Made by a program: the position numbers and the translations under genes | The notes under the pieces: model-generated | Databases searched by the model: none | The model's input: only the letters and a program-made list of their open reading frames with translations | Told to the model about the DNA's origin: nothing | Origin: Streptomyces resistomycificus | GTDB taxonomy: Bacteria > Actinomycetota > Actinomycetes > Streptomycetales > Streptomycetaceae | DNA: 64,000 bases | Assembly: GCF_001514265.1 (NCBI RefSeq) | Contig: NZ_KQ948995.1 | Span: 186,001-250,000, forward strand | Direction: 5' to 3' | Shown: positions 33,006-40,826 of the stretch, piece by piece | How the letters are laid out: each line of letters opens with the position of its first letter | Numbering within the stretch: position 1 is the stretch's first letter

Positions 33006-34223
33006 TCAGGCCGTGCGGTCCGGCAGCAGGCCGCTGAGCAGGAACGCGACGCTCCGCTCGGTCTCCGTCCAGGCCCTGGTGTCGAGTTCGACGGACTGAA
33101 CGAGGGCGCATTCGACCTGGTAGCCGTGCTCGGTCAGGTCGCGGCCGACGAGTTCGGCCGCGTCCCGGGTCGCGGCGTGCGTCACGATGCGCTGCGGGCG
33201 GCGGTCGGCCACGGCCGAGACCACGGCCGCTCCCCCACCGCCGACGCGGACGACGTCCGGTTCGGGCAGGTTCTCCAGGATGTGCGGGGCGGCGCCGCGC
33301 ACGATCTGCACCTGCGCCCCGAGGCCGCGTGCGGCCGCCTCGGTGCGGGCGCACGCCTCCAGTTCCCGGTCGACGGCGATGACGGCCGCCCCGGCCCGTG
33401 CCGCCTCGGTGGCGAAGGCGCCACTGCCGCAGCCGATGTCCCAGACGAGGTCGCCGACGCGCGGTCCGAGCCGGGCGAGTTGGGCCGCGCGCAGCACTTC
33501 GGTCTCGCCCTCGCCGAGCCGGCCGCCGTACGCCTTCGCGGGCAGGACCCAGCCGCGCGGGCCGGTGCCCGGGTCGCGTCCGGCGATCCAGCCGCCGTCT
33601 CCAGCGCCACCCGGTCCGGCCGTTCCGCCGATGACGATGACCACGTTCGGGTCGCGCCAGATGTGGTCGGCGGCCTTGTCGGAGGTGACGACCGTGACCT
33701 GCTCGCGGTCGGTGCCCAGTTCCTCGCAGATGACGAAGGTGCGGTGGACGCCCTCCAGGAGGAGACCGAGTTCGGCGGGGCCGGCGCCGGGCGAGGTGAG
33801 GACGGCGACCTTGGTGTGGGCGCGGCACACGTTCACCGCACGGCGCAGGGTGCGTCGGTGTGCGACGACCACCTGTGCGTCGTCCCAGGGCATCCCGGCG
33901 CGGGCGAAGGCGGTGGCGACGGAGGAGACGGCGGGGACGACCTCCACCTCCAGGCCGAACTCCGGTGCGCGCAGGGTCCGTACGACTCCGAAGAAGCCGG
34001 GGTCGCCGTCGGCGAGCACGACCGCGGTGCCGCGGTGGCCGGCGACGCGGCGGGCGGCGAGGGCGACACTTCCGAGGCGGACGCGCTCGGCGCCGGGCGG
34101 CACCTCGGGGAGCGCCAGGTGGTGGGCGGCACCGGCCACCAGCGTGGCGGCACCCAGGGCGGAGCGTGCCGCGGCGGTCAGCGGCGAGCCGTCCCAGCCG
34201 ATCACCGTGACCCGGTCGGCCAT
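33006..34223 (-). CDS. cobL: Precorrin-6Y C5,15-methyltransferase (decarboxylating), CbiE-CbiT fusion
   Basis: 405-residue bifunctional corrin-ring enzyme. The N-terminal half is the CbiE methyltransferase (VTVIGWDGSPLT; VVLADGDPGFFGVVR; WDDAQVVVAHRR). The C-terminal half, from about 240, is CbiT, with the SAM loop VWDIGCGSGAFATEAAR and later LPEPDVVRVGGGG. It methylates C5 and C15 and removes the acetate carboxyl at C12. ATG 34223 has AGGAG upstream. The gene precedes cobT on the same strand. Confidence 0.92.
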   Translation of the reverse strand: MADRVTVIGWDGSPLTAAARSALGAATLVAGAAHHLALPEVPPGAERVRLGSVALAARRVAGHRGTAVVLADGDPGFFGVVRTLRAPEFGLEVEVVPAVSSVATAFARAGMPWDDAQVVVAHRRTLRRAVNVCRAHTKVAVLTSPGAGPAELGLLLEGVHRTFVICEELGTDREQVTVVTSDKAADHIWRDPNVVIVIGGTAGPGGAGDGGWIAGRDPGTGPRGWVLPAKAYGGRLGEGETEVLRAAQLARLGPRVGDLVWDIGCGSGAFATEAARAGAAVIAVDRELEACARTEAAARGLGAQVQIVRGAAPHILENLPEPDVVRVGGGGAAVVSAVADRRPQRIVTHAATRDAAELVGRDLTEHGYQVECALVQSVELDTRAWTETERSVAFLLSGLLPDRTA

Positions 34224-34327
34224 CGTCTCTCAGTCTCCTGGGGAGGTGCGCGGATTGTCAGGGGGAGCCCGGAGGGGGCTCGGTGAGAGTACCTGGTGAA
34301 GTCGGGCGGGTCTCGTGTCCCCCTCGT

Positions 34328-34966
34328 TCAGTTCCAGTCCGAGAACGACGTGAAACCGTCGGAGTCGGCCAGCTGCTCGCCCGCGCCGTCGAGGTCCTCC
34401 GGCAGGAGACTCCACACGATGAAGTCCGTGCGCACGTCGGTCCAGGTGCCGTCCTCGGTGCGGACGTGCGCTATGCAGGCGTTGCGCAGGACGCCCTCGC
34501 TGATGCAGCCGATCTTCTGGGCGACCTGCTGGGAGGCGGTGTTGTCGGCCGCCGTGCGCAACTCGATGCGCTCGAGCTTCTGGTCGCCCAGGAGCCACTG
34601 GGCGGTGGCCAGGGCGGCCTCCGAGGCGTAGCCCTCGCCGCGGGCCCAGGGGGCGATGACGTAGGACAGTTCGGTGGACCTGATGTGCCAGTTCGTCTTG
34701 CCGAGTTGGACGATGCCGACCAGGCGCTGGGTGAGGAACTCGGTGACGGCGAGGTCGAGGCCGCGGCCGGCCTCGCGTTCGGCGGGCGCGTGCTCGGTGA
34801 TCCAGGTGTGGGCCGCGTCCTCGGTGAAGGGCTGGGGGACGTCGGTCCACGCCGCGACCTGCTCGTCGTTCATCATGGCGGCCAGCGCGGGCACGTCGTC
34901 CTCGTCGAGGGGACGCAGCACCAACCGCTCCGTGCTGATGGAGATGTTGGGGAAGGTGCCAGTCAT
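34328..34966 (-). CDS. GNAT acetyltransferase (RimJ/RimL type)
   Basis: 212-residue GNAT of the RimJ/RimL subgroup: STERLVLRPLDEDDVPAL at the start, LSYVIAPWARGEGYASEAALATAQWL for the acetyl-CoA loop, and RIELRTAADNTASQQVAQKIGCISEGVLRN as motif B. It probably acetylates a protein N-terminus or a small amine. GGAG precedes ATG 34966. It is separated from metQ by a terminator. Confidence 0.88.
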   Translation of the reverse strand: MTGTFPNISISTERLVLRPLDEDDVPALAAMMNDEQVAAWTDVPQPFTEDAAHTWITEHAPAEREAGRGLDLAVTEFLTQRLVGIVQLGKTNWHIRSTELSYVIAPWARGEGYASEAALATAQWLLGDQKLERIELRTAADNTASQQVAQKIGCISEGVLRNACIAHVRTEDGTWTDVRTDFIVWSLLPEDLDGAGEQLADSDGFTSFSDWN

Positions 34967-35030
34967 GCGCCGCTCCGTAACCGTCGGGAAACCTTCAGCC
35001 TGCTGAACTGCCCAGCATGCAGCATGCAAG

Positions 35031-35083
35031 CACCCCGTCGCACGACGGGGCCCACTCCGTGTCATGGAGTGAGCCCCGTGCGT
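35031..35083 (-). terminator. Terminator of the met operon
   Basis: A long hairpin: GGGGCCCACTCC pairs with GGAGTGAGCCCC around GTGTCAT, extended by GCACG/CGTGC. A second, alternative hairpin CCCCGTCG/CGACGGGG overlaps it. Position just after metQ fits. Confidence 0.7.
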
Positions 35084-35144
35084 GGCGATACGCCGTATAC
35101 GCCCCGAGCGCGGCAGTTGGGCGCTGTCGCGGCGCGCAGGCCGA

Positions 35145-35969
35145 TCAGAAGGACGCGATGACGGACCCGGCGTACTTGTCCTGGATGAACTTCTTCACCT
35201 CGGCGGAGGTGAGGAGCTTGGCGAGCTTCTTCACGCGCGGGTCGTCCTCGTTGCCCTCCTTGACGGCGAGGAAGTTGCCGTACGGGCTGTTCTTCGCGGA
35301 CTCCAGGACGAGGGCCTCCGTGGCGGGCTTCAGGTCCGCGGAGATGGCGTAGTTGCCGTTGACGACGGCGGCGTCCACGTCGTCGAGGGAGCGCACGGTC
35401 TGGGCCGCCTCGACCTCCTTGAACTTGAGCTTCTTCGGGTTCCCGACGATGTCCTGCGGGGTCGCCTCGTTGCCGACGCCGTCCTTGAGGGTGATGAGCT
35501 TGTCGTCAGCCAGCAGCTTCAGGGCGCGCGCCTCGTTGACCGCGTCGTTGGGGAGGGCGACGGTCGCACCGCTCTTCAGCTCGTCGGCGCTCTTGACCTT
35601 GTGGGAGTAGAGGCCGAGCGGCTCCAGGTGCACCGTGACGACGGGCACGATGTGGGTGCCGCGCTTCTTGTTGAAGTCGTCGAGGTAGGGCTGGTTCTGG
35701 AAGTAGTTGGCGTCCACCGAGCCGTCCTCGGTCGCCGTGTTCGGCACGATGTAGTCCTGGAACTCCTTGACCTCGAGGTCGAGGCCCGCCTTCTCGGCCA
35801 GGTTGTCCTTGACGTAGTTCAGGATCTCGGCGTGCGGGGTGGGGCTCGCGGCGACGACCAGCGGTCCGCTGGTGTCGGAGGCGGAGTCGCCCGAACCGCA
35901 GGCGGTGAGCCCGAGGGTGAGGGCTCCGGCGGCGAGGGCGGCGGTGGTGAACTTGGCGGTGTTACGCAC
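35145..35969 (-). CDS. metQ: Methionine-binding lipoprotein MetQ
   Basis: 274-residue NlpA-family binding protein. The lipobox is LGLTACGSG (Cys24). The mature part shows the family pattern: ASPTPHAEILNYVKDNLAEKAG, NYFQNQPYLDDFN, and VALPNDAVNEARALKLL. It traps methionine outside the membrane for MetNI. The start is GTG 35969 with GGAAAGG upstream. It is last in metN-metI-metQ, 78 bases after metI. Confidence 0.94.
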   Translation of the reverse strand: MRNTAKFTTAALAAGALTLGLTACGSGDSASDTSGPLVVAASPTPHAEILNYVKDNLAEKAGLDLEVKEFQDYIVPNTATEDGSVDANYFQNQPYLDDFNKKRGTHIVPVVTVHLEPLGLYSHKVKSADELKSGATVALPNDAVNEARALKLLADDKLITLKDGVGNEATPQDIVGNPKKLKFKEVEAAQTVRSLDDVDAAVVNGNYAISADLKPATEALVLESAKNSPYGNFLAVKEGNEDDPRVKKLAKLLTSAEVKKFIQDKYAGSVIASF

Positions 35970-36047
35970 GAAAAGTGCCTTTCCTTATGGGTGGAGCGAC
36001 CCCGTGGTGGGTGTGACGGGGAAATCTGCGGGGGTGGGCGGGGGTGT

Positions 36048-36785
36048 TCAGGCGACCTTGCCGACCTCGGCCGTCGCCGGCTCCTTGGCCCTCAGCAGGC
36101 GCAGCCTCGGCCCGGGGCCGGAGTGCCCGGCGCGCCGGTGCAGGGAGCGGGCCGCGTAGTCGCCGGCGAACTGGATGACCGAGATGACCACGGCGAGGAT
36201 CGCCACGGTGATCCACATCAGTTGGGTCTCGAAGCGCTGGTAGCCGTAGCGGATGGCGATGTCACCGAGGCCGCCGGCACCGACCGTGCCGGCCATCGCG
36301 GAGTAGCCGATGAGGGCGACGACCGTGGTCGTGGTGCTGGAGATCAGCGACGGCAGCGACTCGGGTACGAGGACCTTGCGTACGACCGTCCAGGTGTTGC
36401 CGCCCATCGACTGGACGGCCTCGACGAGTCCGCCGTCCACCTCGCGGACGGCCGTCTCGACCAGGCGCGCGAAGAAGGGGATGGCGCCGATCGCGAGCGG
36501 CACGATCGCGGCCTCACGGCCGATGGTCGTCCCGGTGATCGAGCGGGTGAAGCCCATCAGCGCGACCATCAGGATGATGAACGGCATCGAGCGGGCGACG
36601 TTCACCACCTGCCCGATGACCTTGTTGGCGACCACGTTCTGCAGGAGTCCGCCGCGGTCGGTGAGGACGAGCAGGATGCCGAGCGGAAGGCCTCCGACAA
36701 CCGCGATCAGCGTGGACCAGCCGACCATGTAGAGGGTGTCCCAACACGCCTGCTCCAGCAGGGGCTGCATCTGCGACCAGGTCAC
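36048..36785 (-). CDS. metI: Methionine ABC transporter permease MetI
   Basis: 245-residue permease with about five helices. The ATPase-contact loop is visible as EVDGGLVEAVQSMGGNTWTVVRKVLVPESLPSL. IGYSAMAGTVGAGGLGDIAIRYGYQRF is diagnostic of MetI. GTG 36785 overlaps the metN stop as GTGA (36782-36785), so they are coupled. The C-terminal 25 residues are a basic extension. Confidence 0.95.
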   Translation of the reverse strand: MTWSQMQPLLEQACWDTLYMVGWSTLIAVVGGLPLGILLVLTDRGGLLQNVVANKVIGQVVNVARSMPFIILMVALMGFTRSITGTTIGREAAIVPLAIGAIPFFARLVETAVREVDGGLVEAVQSMGGNTWTVVRKVLVPESLPSLISSTTTTVVALIGYSAMAGTVGAGGLGDIAIRYGYQRFETQLMWITVAILAVVISVIQFAGDYAARSLHRRAGHSGPGPRLRLLRAKEPATAEVGKVA

Positions 36786-37849
36786 TTGGCACCTTCCTTC
36801 ACCAGCACGGGCTCCTGGCCCGGTTCGCCGACCACGTCGATCTGCAGGCCCTGCTCGCGCAGGAAGCCGATCGGTACGACGTTGTCCTCGTAGTGGCCCG
36901 GCAGTTCGATGCGCATCCGGCCGACCTGGAGGCCGCCGACGGTGTCGATGGCGGCGCCGAGGATCGATATGTCGATGTTGTAGGTGCGTGAGAGCTGGGA
37001 GATGACCGGCTGGGTGGCGGCCTCGCCCTGGAAGGTGACGTCGACGACGGTCCGGTCGCTGCCGGAGGCCTCGCCACCCACCGGGAACAGGGCGGCGGCC
37101 AGCTTGGAGTCCGGAGTGGCCAGCAGCTCGCTGACCGTGCCGGACTCCACGAGGCGCCCCTTCTCCATGAGGGCGGCCGAGTCGCAGATCGACTTCACGA
37201 CGTCCATCTCGTGGGTGATGAGCAGGACGGTCAGGCCCAGCTGCCGGTTCAGGTCACGCAGCAGCTGGAGGATGGAGCGCGTGGTCTCCGGGTCGAGGGC
37301 GCTGGTGGCCTCGTCGGACAGCAGGACCTTGGGGTCGCCGGCCAGGGCGCGGGCGATGCCGACACGCTGCTTCTGACCGCCGGAGAGCTGGGCCGGGTAG
37401 GCCCCCGCCTTGTCGGCGAGTCCCACCAGGTCGAGCAGTTCCAGGGCCTTGCGCGAGCGGTCCCTGCCCGACTTGCCGAGGATCTCCAGCGGCAGCTCGA
37501 CGTTGTCCCGCACGGTCCGGGTGGACAGCAGGTTGAAGTGCTGGAAGACCATGCCGATGCGGCTGCGCGCCCGGCGGAGTTCACGGCCGGCGCGCGGCCC
37601 GCGCCCGGCGAGGGCGGTGAGGTCCTGCCCGGCGACGGTCACCGTCCCTGCGGTGGGGCGCTCCAGGAGGTTGACGCAGCGGATGAGTGAGGACTTGCCG
37701 GCGCCGGACTGGCCGATGACGCCGTAGACCTCGCCTTCGCGGACATGGAGATCGACGCCGTCGAGGGCGGTGACCTCGCGGCCGCGGGAGCGGTCAGCCC
37801 GATAGATTTTCGTCAGGCCCGAGGTGGTGATCACGTGGGTTTCCGTCAC
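36782..37849 (-). CDS. metN: Methionine ABC transporter ATPase MetN
   Basis: 355-residue ATPase. Walker A is GQSGAGKSS, the signature is LSGGQKQR, and Walker B is VLLSDEATSALD. The C-terminal NIL domain (from about 275, with GEAATQPVISQLSRTYNIDISILGA) binds methionine for feedback inhibition. The start may be GTG 37849 (VTETHVITT) or GTG 37834; the ribosome site is poor for the former. About 200 bases upstream lies a short Cys/Met-rich reading frame that may control it. Confidence 0.95.
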   Translation of the reverse strand: MTETHVITTSGLTKIYRADRSRGREVTALDGVDLHVREGEVYGVIGQSGAGKSSLIRCVNLLERPTAGTVTVAGQDLTALAGRGPRAGRELRRARSRIGMVFQHFNLLSTRTVRDNVELPLEILGKSGRDRSRKALELLDLVGLADKAGAYPAQLSGGQKQRVGIARALAGDPKVLLSDEATSALDPETTRSILQLLRDLNRQLGLTVLLITHEMDVVKSICDSAALMEKGRLVESGTVSELLATPDSKLAAALFPVGGEASGSDRTVVDVTFQGEAATQPVISQLSRTYNIDISILGAAIDTVGGLQVGRMRIELPGHYEDNVVPIGFLREQGLQIDVVGEPGQEPVLVKEGAK

Positions 37850-38010
37850 TGTCGAGTGCAGGGCGTGGGTGTGCCCTGGCGGGTGCATTCGGTCGGGAAC
37901 GCGGCACGGTTCTCGTGCGGTGGCGTGGGGAACCGGGGAGAACATGTGCGCGGGGCGGCGTCAGTCACGTACGGGCTTCACGGCGTACGGACATGCCACG
38001 GCGTCTCGCT

Positions 38011-38028
38011 TCGGGGCGCGAGGCTCGG
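38011..38028 (-). promoter_or_regulatory. Hairpin in metN leader
   Basis: CTCGC/GCGAG around an 8-base loop. It lies between the leader-peptide stop and metN. A second inverted repeat, CGTACG ... CGTACG, lies closer to metN (about 37970-37992). Role in attenuation is only inferred. Confidence 0.3.
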
Positions 38029-38045
38029 GGTGGTGCGGGGGCCCT

Positions 38046-38132
38046 CTAGAAGGCGCACATTCGACACATACAACGAGCACCGGGCGTCATGGTCGCCTCG
38101 GTCGCAAGGGTGCGGCTGCTCGTCGTGGTCAT
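38046..38132 (-). CDS. Candidate Cys/Met-rich leader peptide of metNIQ, 28 aa
   Basis: Short reading frame starting at ATG 38132 and ending at TAG 38048-38046. Its C-terminus is GARCMCRMCAF, with three Cys and two Met within seven residues. An internal ATG at 38090 with GAGG five bases upstream would give a 14-residue version. The ATG at 38132 falls about where the predicted promoter would start transcription, so the longer form may be leaderless. Cys or Met shortage would stall ribosomes at the end and could change metN expression, as Cys-rich upstream peptides do in mycobacteria. Not proven to be translated. Confidence 0.5.
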   Translation of the reverse strand: MTTTSSRTLATEATMTPGARCMCRMCAF

Positions 38133-38136
38133 GCGA

Positions 38137-38165
38137 TCAGTAAAGCAGACGTACGGTCCTGACAA
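38137..38165 (-). promoter_or_regulatory. Promoter of the metNIQ leader
   Basis: On the minus strand TTGTCA (38165-38160) and TACTGA (38142-38137) are 17 bases apart. The predicted start site coincides with the leader ATG (38132) within 1-3 bases. The terminator of the preceding gene abuts it. Confidence 0.5.
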
Positions 38166-38168
38166 AGT

Positions 38169-38195
38169 GCCGCTGTCCGGATGCCGGACAGCGGC
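38169..38195 (-). terminator. Terminator of HAD gene
   Basis: Perfect 12-bp stem GCCGCTGTCCGG/CCGGACAGCGGC with ATG as loop, followed on the minus strand by ACTTTGT. Confidence 0.8.
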
Positions 38196-38204
38196 GGACG
38201 CGGG

Positions 38205-38855
38205 TCAGGCGCGGACGGAGATCTCCACTCCCCCGTCGGTGACCAGGACGGACAAGGCCGACAGGTCCTTCACCACCAGGTCGGCCTCGAGTTCGTGGGC
38301 CTGGTGGGTTGTGGTCAATGCCACGGTGGTCATACCGGCGGCGCGGCCCGCCCGCAGACCGGCCGGGGCGTCCTCGAAGACGACACAGCGGGCCGGGTCG
38401 ACGCCCAGTTCGCGGGCGGCGAGGAGGTAGGGCTCGGGGTGGGGCTTGCCGTGCGTGACGTCGTCGGCGGCGATCAGGGTCTTGGGCAGGATGCCGACGG
38501 CGTCGAGGCGGGCCTCGGCGAGGCGGCGGGTGGCGGAGGTGACGACGGCCCAGCGCTCGGCGGGCAGTGCGTCGAGGAACCCCTTGGTGCCGGGCAGCAG
38601 GTGGACGCCGTCGTTCGGCACGTCCTCCACCTCCAGCTGCTCGATCCGCGCGAGGGCCTGCGGGACCACGTCGGTCGGCAACAGGTCGGCGGCTATCTCC
38701 ACGGCCGGCCGCCCGTGCAGTTCGACGCGGGCGAACTCCTCGGCGGTGATCCCGTACTCCACGGCCCACCGGGTCCAGCAGCGGTCCACCGAGGCGAGGG
38801 AGGAGACGAGGGTTCCGTCGTTGTCGAACAGGAGGGCTTGGGCGTGGATCTTCAT
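38205..38855 (-). CDS. HAD-family sugar-phosphate phosphatase-like hydrolase
   Basis: 216-residue HAD hydrolase. Motif I is LLFDNDGTLVSS: the first Asp is the nucleophile, and Asn stands where most subfamilies also have the pattern FDxDGTL, so the DND form is unusual but seen. Motif II is VVTSAT, motif III GKPHPEPYLLAA, and motif IV VVFEDAPAGLRAG. The cap is the small helical type. Likely substrates are phosphorylated sugars. ATG 38855 has only GAGGG very close. Confidence 0.88.
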   Translation of the reverse strand: MKIHAQALLFDNDGTLVSSLASVDRCWTRWAVEYGITAEEFARVELHGRPAVEIAADLLPTDVVPQALARIEQLEVEDVPNDGVHLLPGTKGFLDALPAERWAVVTSATRRLAEARLDAVGILPKTLIAADDVTHGKPHPEPYLLAARELGVDPARCVVFEDAPAGLRAGRAAGMTTVALTTTHQAHELEADLVVKDLSALSVLVTDGGVEISVRA

Positions 38856-38924
38856 GCCCTCGACCCTACGGTGCAGGCCGGGGTCGGCGGCATCGGGTCT
38901 TTTGGCCCGTAATAGGGTCGCGGC

Positions 38925-39284
38925 ATGCTTGCTGTCCTGACGCTGGTGACCGGCGTCGCCGCGCTTCTGCTCGCCGCGTGGTGCGGCTGGGCCGCGTACC
39001 GTGACCAGCCGACCAAGGACTGGCACTTCATCGGCATGGCCGTGGTGTCCGTACTGGCCCTGGTCCAGCTGGTGGTGGGGATCGTGCAGTTGGCGCGGGG
39101 CGAGAAGCCGGAGCAGGGCACGACGATCTTCGTGGCGTATCTGCTGGGCGCGTTCGCGTGCGTCCCCGCGGCCGGGTTCATGTCCCTGGGCGAGCGGACG
39201 CGGTGGGGGTCGGTGACGGTCGCCGCCGGCGGTGTGGTGCTGGCGGTGCTGGAGGTGCGGCTCTATGACATCTGGGGAGGCTGA
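38925..39284 (+). CDS. Small membrane protein, 119 aa
   Basis: Four predicted helices in 119 residues (LAVLTLVTGVAALLLAAWCG; FIGMAVVSVLALVQLVVGI; FVAYLLGAFACVPAAGF; TVAAGGVVLAVLEV). Overlaps or touches the next membrane gene, so the two are probably a pair. Function unknown. Confidence 0.8.
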   Translation: MLAVLTLVTGVAALLLAAWCGWAAYRDQPTKDWHFIGMAVVSVLALVQLVVGIVQLARGEKPEQGTTIFVAYLLGAFACVPAAGFMSLGERTRWGSVTVAAGGVVLAVLEVRLYDIWGG

Positions 39285-39696
39285 GGTGGTCGTGACACAG
39301 GAGAGGCCGACGCGACTGACCAGCGGTCCGGGGACACTGCTCGTGTGGCTGTACGGCGTGATGGTCGTCGGTGCGGTGTCGCGCTCGATCTACCAGATCG
39401 CGACGGAGTTCGACCGGGCGCCGCTCGCGTACACGCTGTCCGCGCTGGCCGGTCTCGTCTACGGCTTCATCACCTACACCCTGGTGCGCGGAGGCGAGAA
39501 GGCCCGCAGGGCGGCGCTGGTGTGCTGCGCCGCCGAGCTGGTGGGCGTGCTGACGGTCGGCACCTGGACGCTGGTGGACCCCTCGGCGTTCCCGGACGCG
39601 ACCGTCTGGTCGGACTACGGCATGGGGTACGTCTTCATCCCGGTGCTGCTGCCCCTGTCGGCCATCTACTGGCTGCGCAGGGCGCGAACCGCCTAG
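39265..39696 (+). CDS. Small membrane protein, 143 aa
   Basis: Four helices: LLVWLYGVMVVGAVS, LAYTLSALAGLVYGFITYTLV, ALVCCAAELVGVLTVGTWTLV, and YVFIPVLLPLSAIYWL. The ATG at 39265 has GGAGG nine bases upstream and overlaps the previous gene by 20 bases; GTG at 39286, one base past its stop, is an equally plausible start. No function known. The stop is 6 bases from the convergent GNAT stop. Confidence 0.8.
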   Translation: MTSGEAEVVVTQERPTRLTSGPGTLLVWLYGVMVVGAVSRSIYQIATEFDRAPLAYTLSALAGLVYGFITYTLVRGGEKARRAALVCCAAELVGVLTVGTWTLVDPSAFPDATVWSDYGMGYVFIPVLLPLSAIYWLRRARTA

Positions 39697-39702
39697 AACC
39701 TC

Positions 39703-40200
39703 TCAGGCGGTGGCGACGTAGGCCCCCGCCGGCTTCTCCAGGACGATCATCGGCACGCCGTCGGCGCCCTCGGACGTGCCCACCGTCTGGTATCCCACCC
39801 GGCGGTACAGCCGGAGGTTGCCCTCGCTGCGGTGGCCCGTGTGCAGGCGGAACTTCTTGGCGCCGCGCTCCTCCGCGAGGGCCGACTCGGCCGCCCGCAG
39901 GAGCCGGGCGCCGATCCCGTGGCCCTGGAGACGGGGGTGGACGCAGAGCTTGCCGATGGCGGCGGCACCGTCCTCGCTCACCGCGCCGCGTACCGAGCCG
40001 ACCACCTCCTCGCCGAGCCGGGCCACGAAGACGCAGTCCCCGGCGACCTCCTCCCGGACCGAGTCCAGGCTCTGGACCAGCGGGTCGATGCGGTAGTTGC
40101 CGTACAGCGCCGCCTCACTCTGGAAGCACAGGTACTGCAGCCTGAAGATCTGCTCCGCGTCCTGCTCGGTCGCCGCCGAGATGGTCACGCTCATGCCCAT
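39703..40200 (-). CDS. GNAT acetyltransferase
   Basis: 165-residue single GNAT domain. Motif A is IGKLCVHPRLQGHGIGARLLRAAESALAEE, and motif B FRLHTGHRSEGNLRLYRRVGYQTVG. The substrate is unknown. ATG 40200 is preferred because GGGAGG is nine bases upstream; ATG 40194 is possible. Confidence 0.88.
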   Translation of the reverse strand: MGMSVTISAATEQDAEQIFRLQYLCFQSEAALYGNYRIDPLVQSLDSVREEVAGDCVFVARLGEEVVGSVRGAVSEDGAAAIGKLCVHPRLQGHGIGARLLRAAESALAEERGAKKFRLHTGHRSEGNLRLYRRVGYQTVGTSEGADGVPMIVLEKPAGAYVATA

Positions 40201-40244
40201 GTGCGCACGCCTCCCGCTCACCTGATCGCCTGTTGTCCTCACTC

Positions 40245-40751
40245 CTATCCCCGTGCTCCGTGAGCCGCAACCTCCGGCGCGAGCAATCGCCGCAGACATC
40301 CCAGGCATCTGGAACGTTCCGGACCGAGACTGCCCTGTGAGATACCCAACTCCCCCGCGATCTCCCGGTAGGTGAGGTCCCTGGGCGACAGGAGGGCCGC
40401 CATCAGCCGGGGGCAGCGGCCGGGCAGCCGGCGTACGGCGTCGTGGAGGGCGCGGCGGCGGGCCGAGGCGAGGGCGAGCTGTTCGGGGGTGCGGCCGCCG
40501 TCGTCGGCCGGCTCCATGCCGTACGGCCGTTCGACCCGGGTCGTACGGCGGGTGCGGCGGGACTCGGAGCGGACGGCGCGGCGGAGCCAGCCGTGCGGGT
40601 CGGGCGGCGGGCCCTGGGTGTCCAGGTGCTCCAGGAGGCGGACCCAGACCGCCTGTTCCAGGTCGCCCGGTTCGGTACCGGTGGCATGTGCCTCGGCGAA
40701 GGCCTCGGCGGTGAGCAGGGGGCGCAGGGTGGTGACGAGGTCGTGCGTCAT
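40245..40751 (-). CDS. Sigma-70 family (ECF-like) RNA polymerase sigma factor
   Basis: 168 residues. The C-terminal region 4 has a helix-turn-helix (PRDLTYREIAGELGISQGSLGPERSRCLGCLRRLL). Region 2 is reduced: LEQAVWVRLLEHL and GWLRRAVRSESRRTRR resemble 2.1-2.4 but the core-binding part is short. No anti-sigma gene is adjacent. It may be an orphan ECF factor. No good ribosome site stands before ATG 40751. Confidence 0.8.
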   Translation of the reverse strand: MTHDLVTTLRPLLTAEAFAEAHATGTEPGDLEQAVWVRLLEHLDTQGPPPDPHGWLRRAVRSESRRTRRTTRVERPYGMEPADDGGRTPEQLALASARRRALHDAVRRLPGRCPRLMAALLSPRDLTYREIAGELGISQGSLGPERSRCLGCLRRLLAPEVAAHGARG

Positions 40752-40764
40752 ATGCAGGGCGACG

Positions 40765-40798
40765 CGGCCGCCCGGGTCGTGGGTTGCCCGGGCGGCCG
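40765..40798 (-). terminator. Terminator of glpQ gene
   Basis: Perfect 12-bp stem CGGCCGCCCGGG/CCCGGGCGGCCG with a 10-base loop, about 30 bases after the stop of the phosphodiesterase gene. Confidence 0.7.
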
Positions 40799-40826
40799 GC
40801 TGTTCACCCCAACCGGTGCCGTCGGC

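Noticed and set aside
37850..38140. SAM riboswitch before metN
   Set aside because: I looked for SAM-I and SAM-IV core sequences in the leader and found none. The Cys/Met-rich peptide is the better regulatory candidate.
38205..38855. HAD hydrolase inactive because of DND in motif I
   Set aside because: The nucleophile Asp and the acid/base Asp (second and fourth position of the D-x-D pattern) are both present, so the motif is intact.
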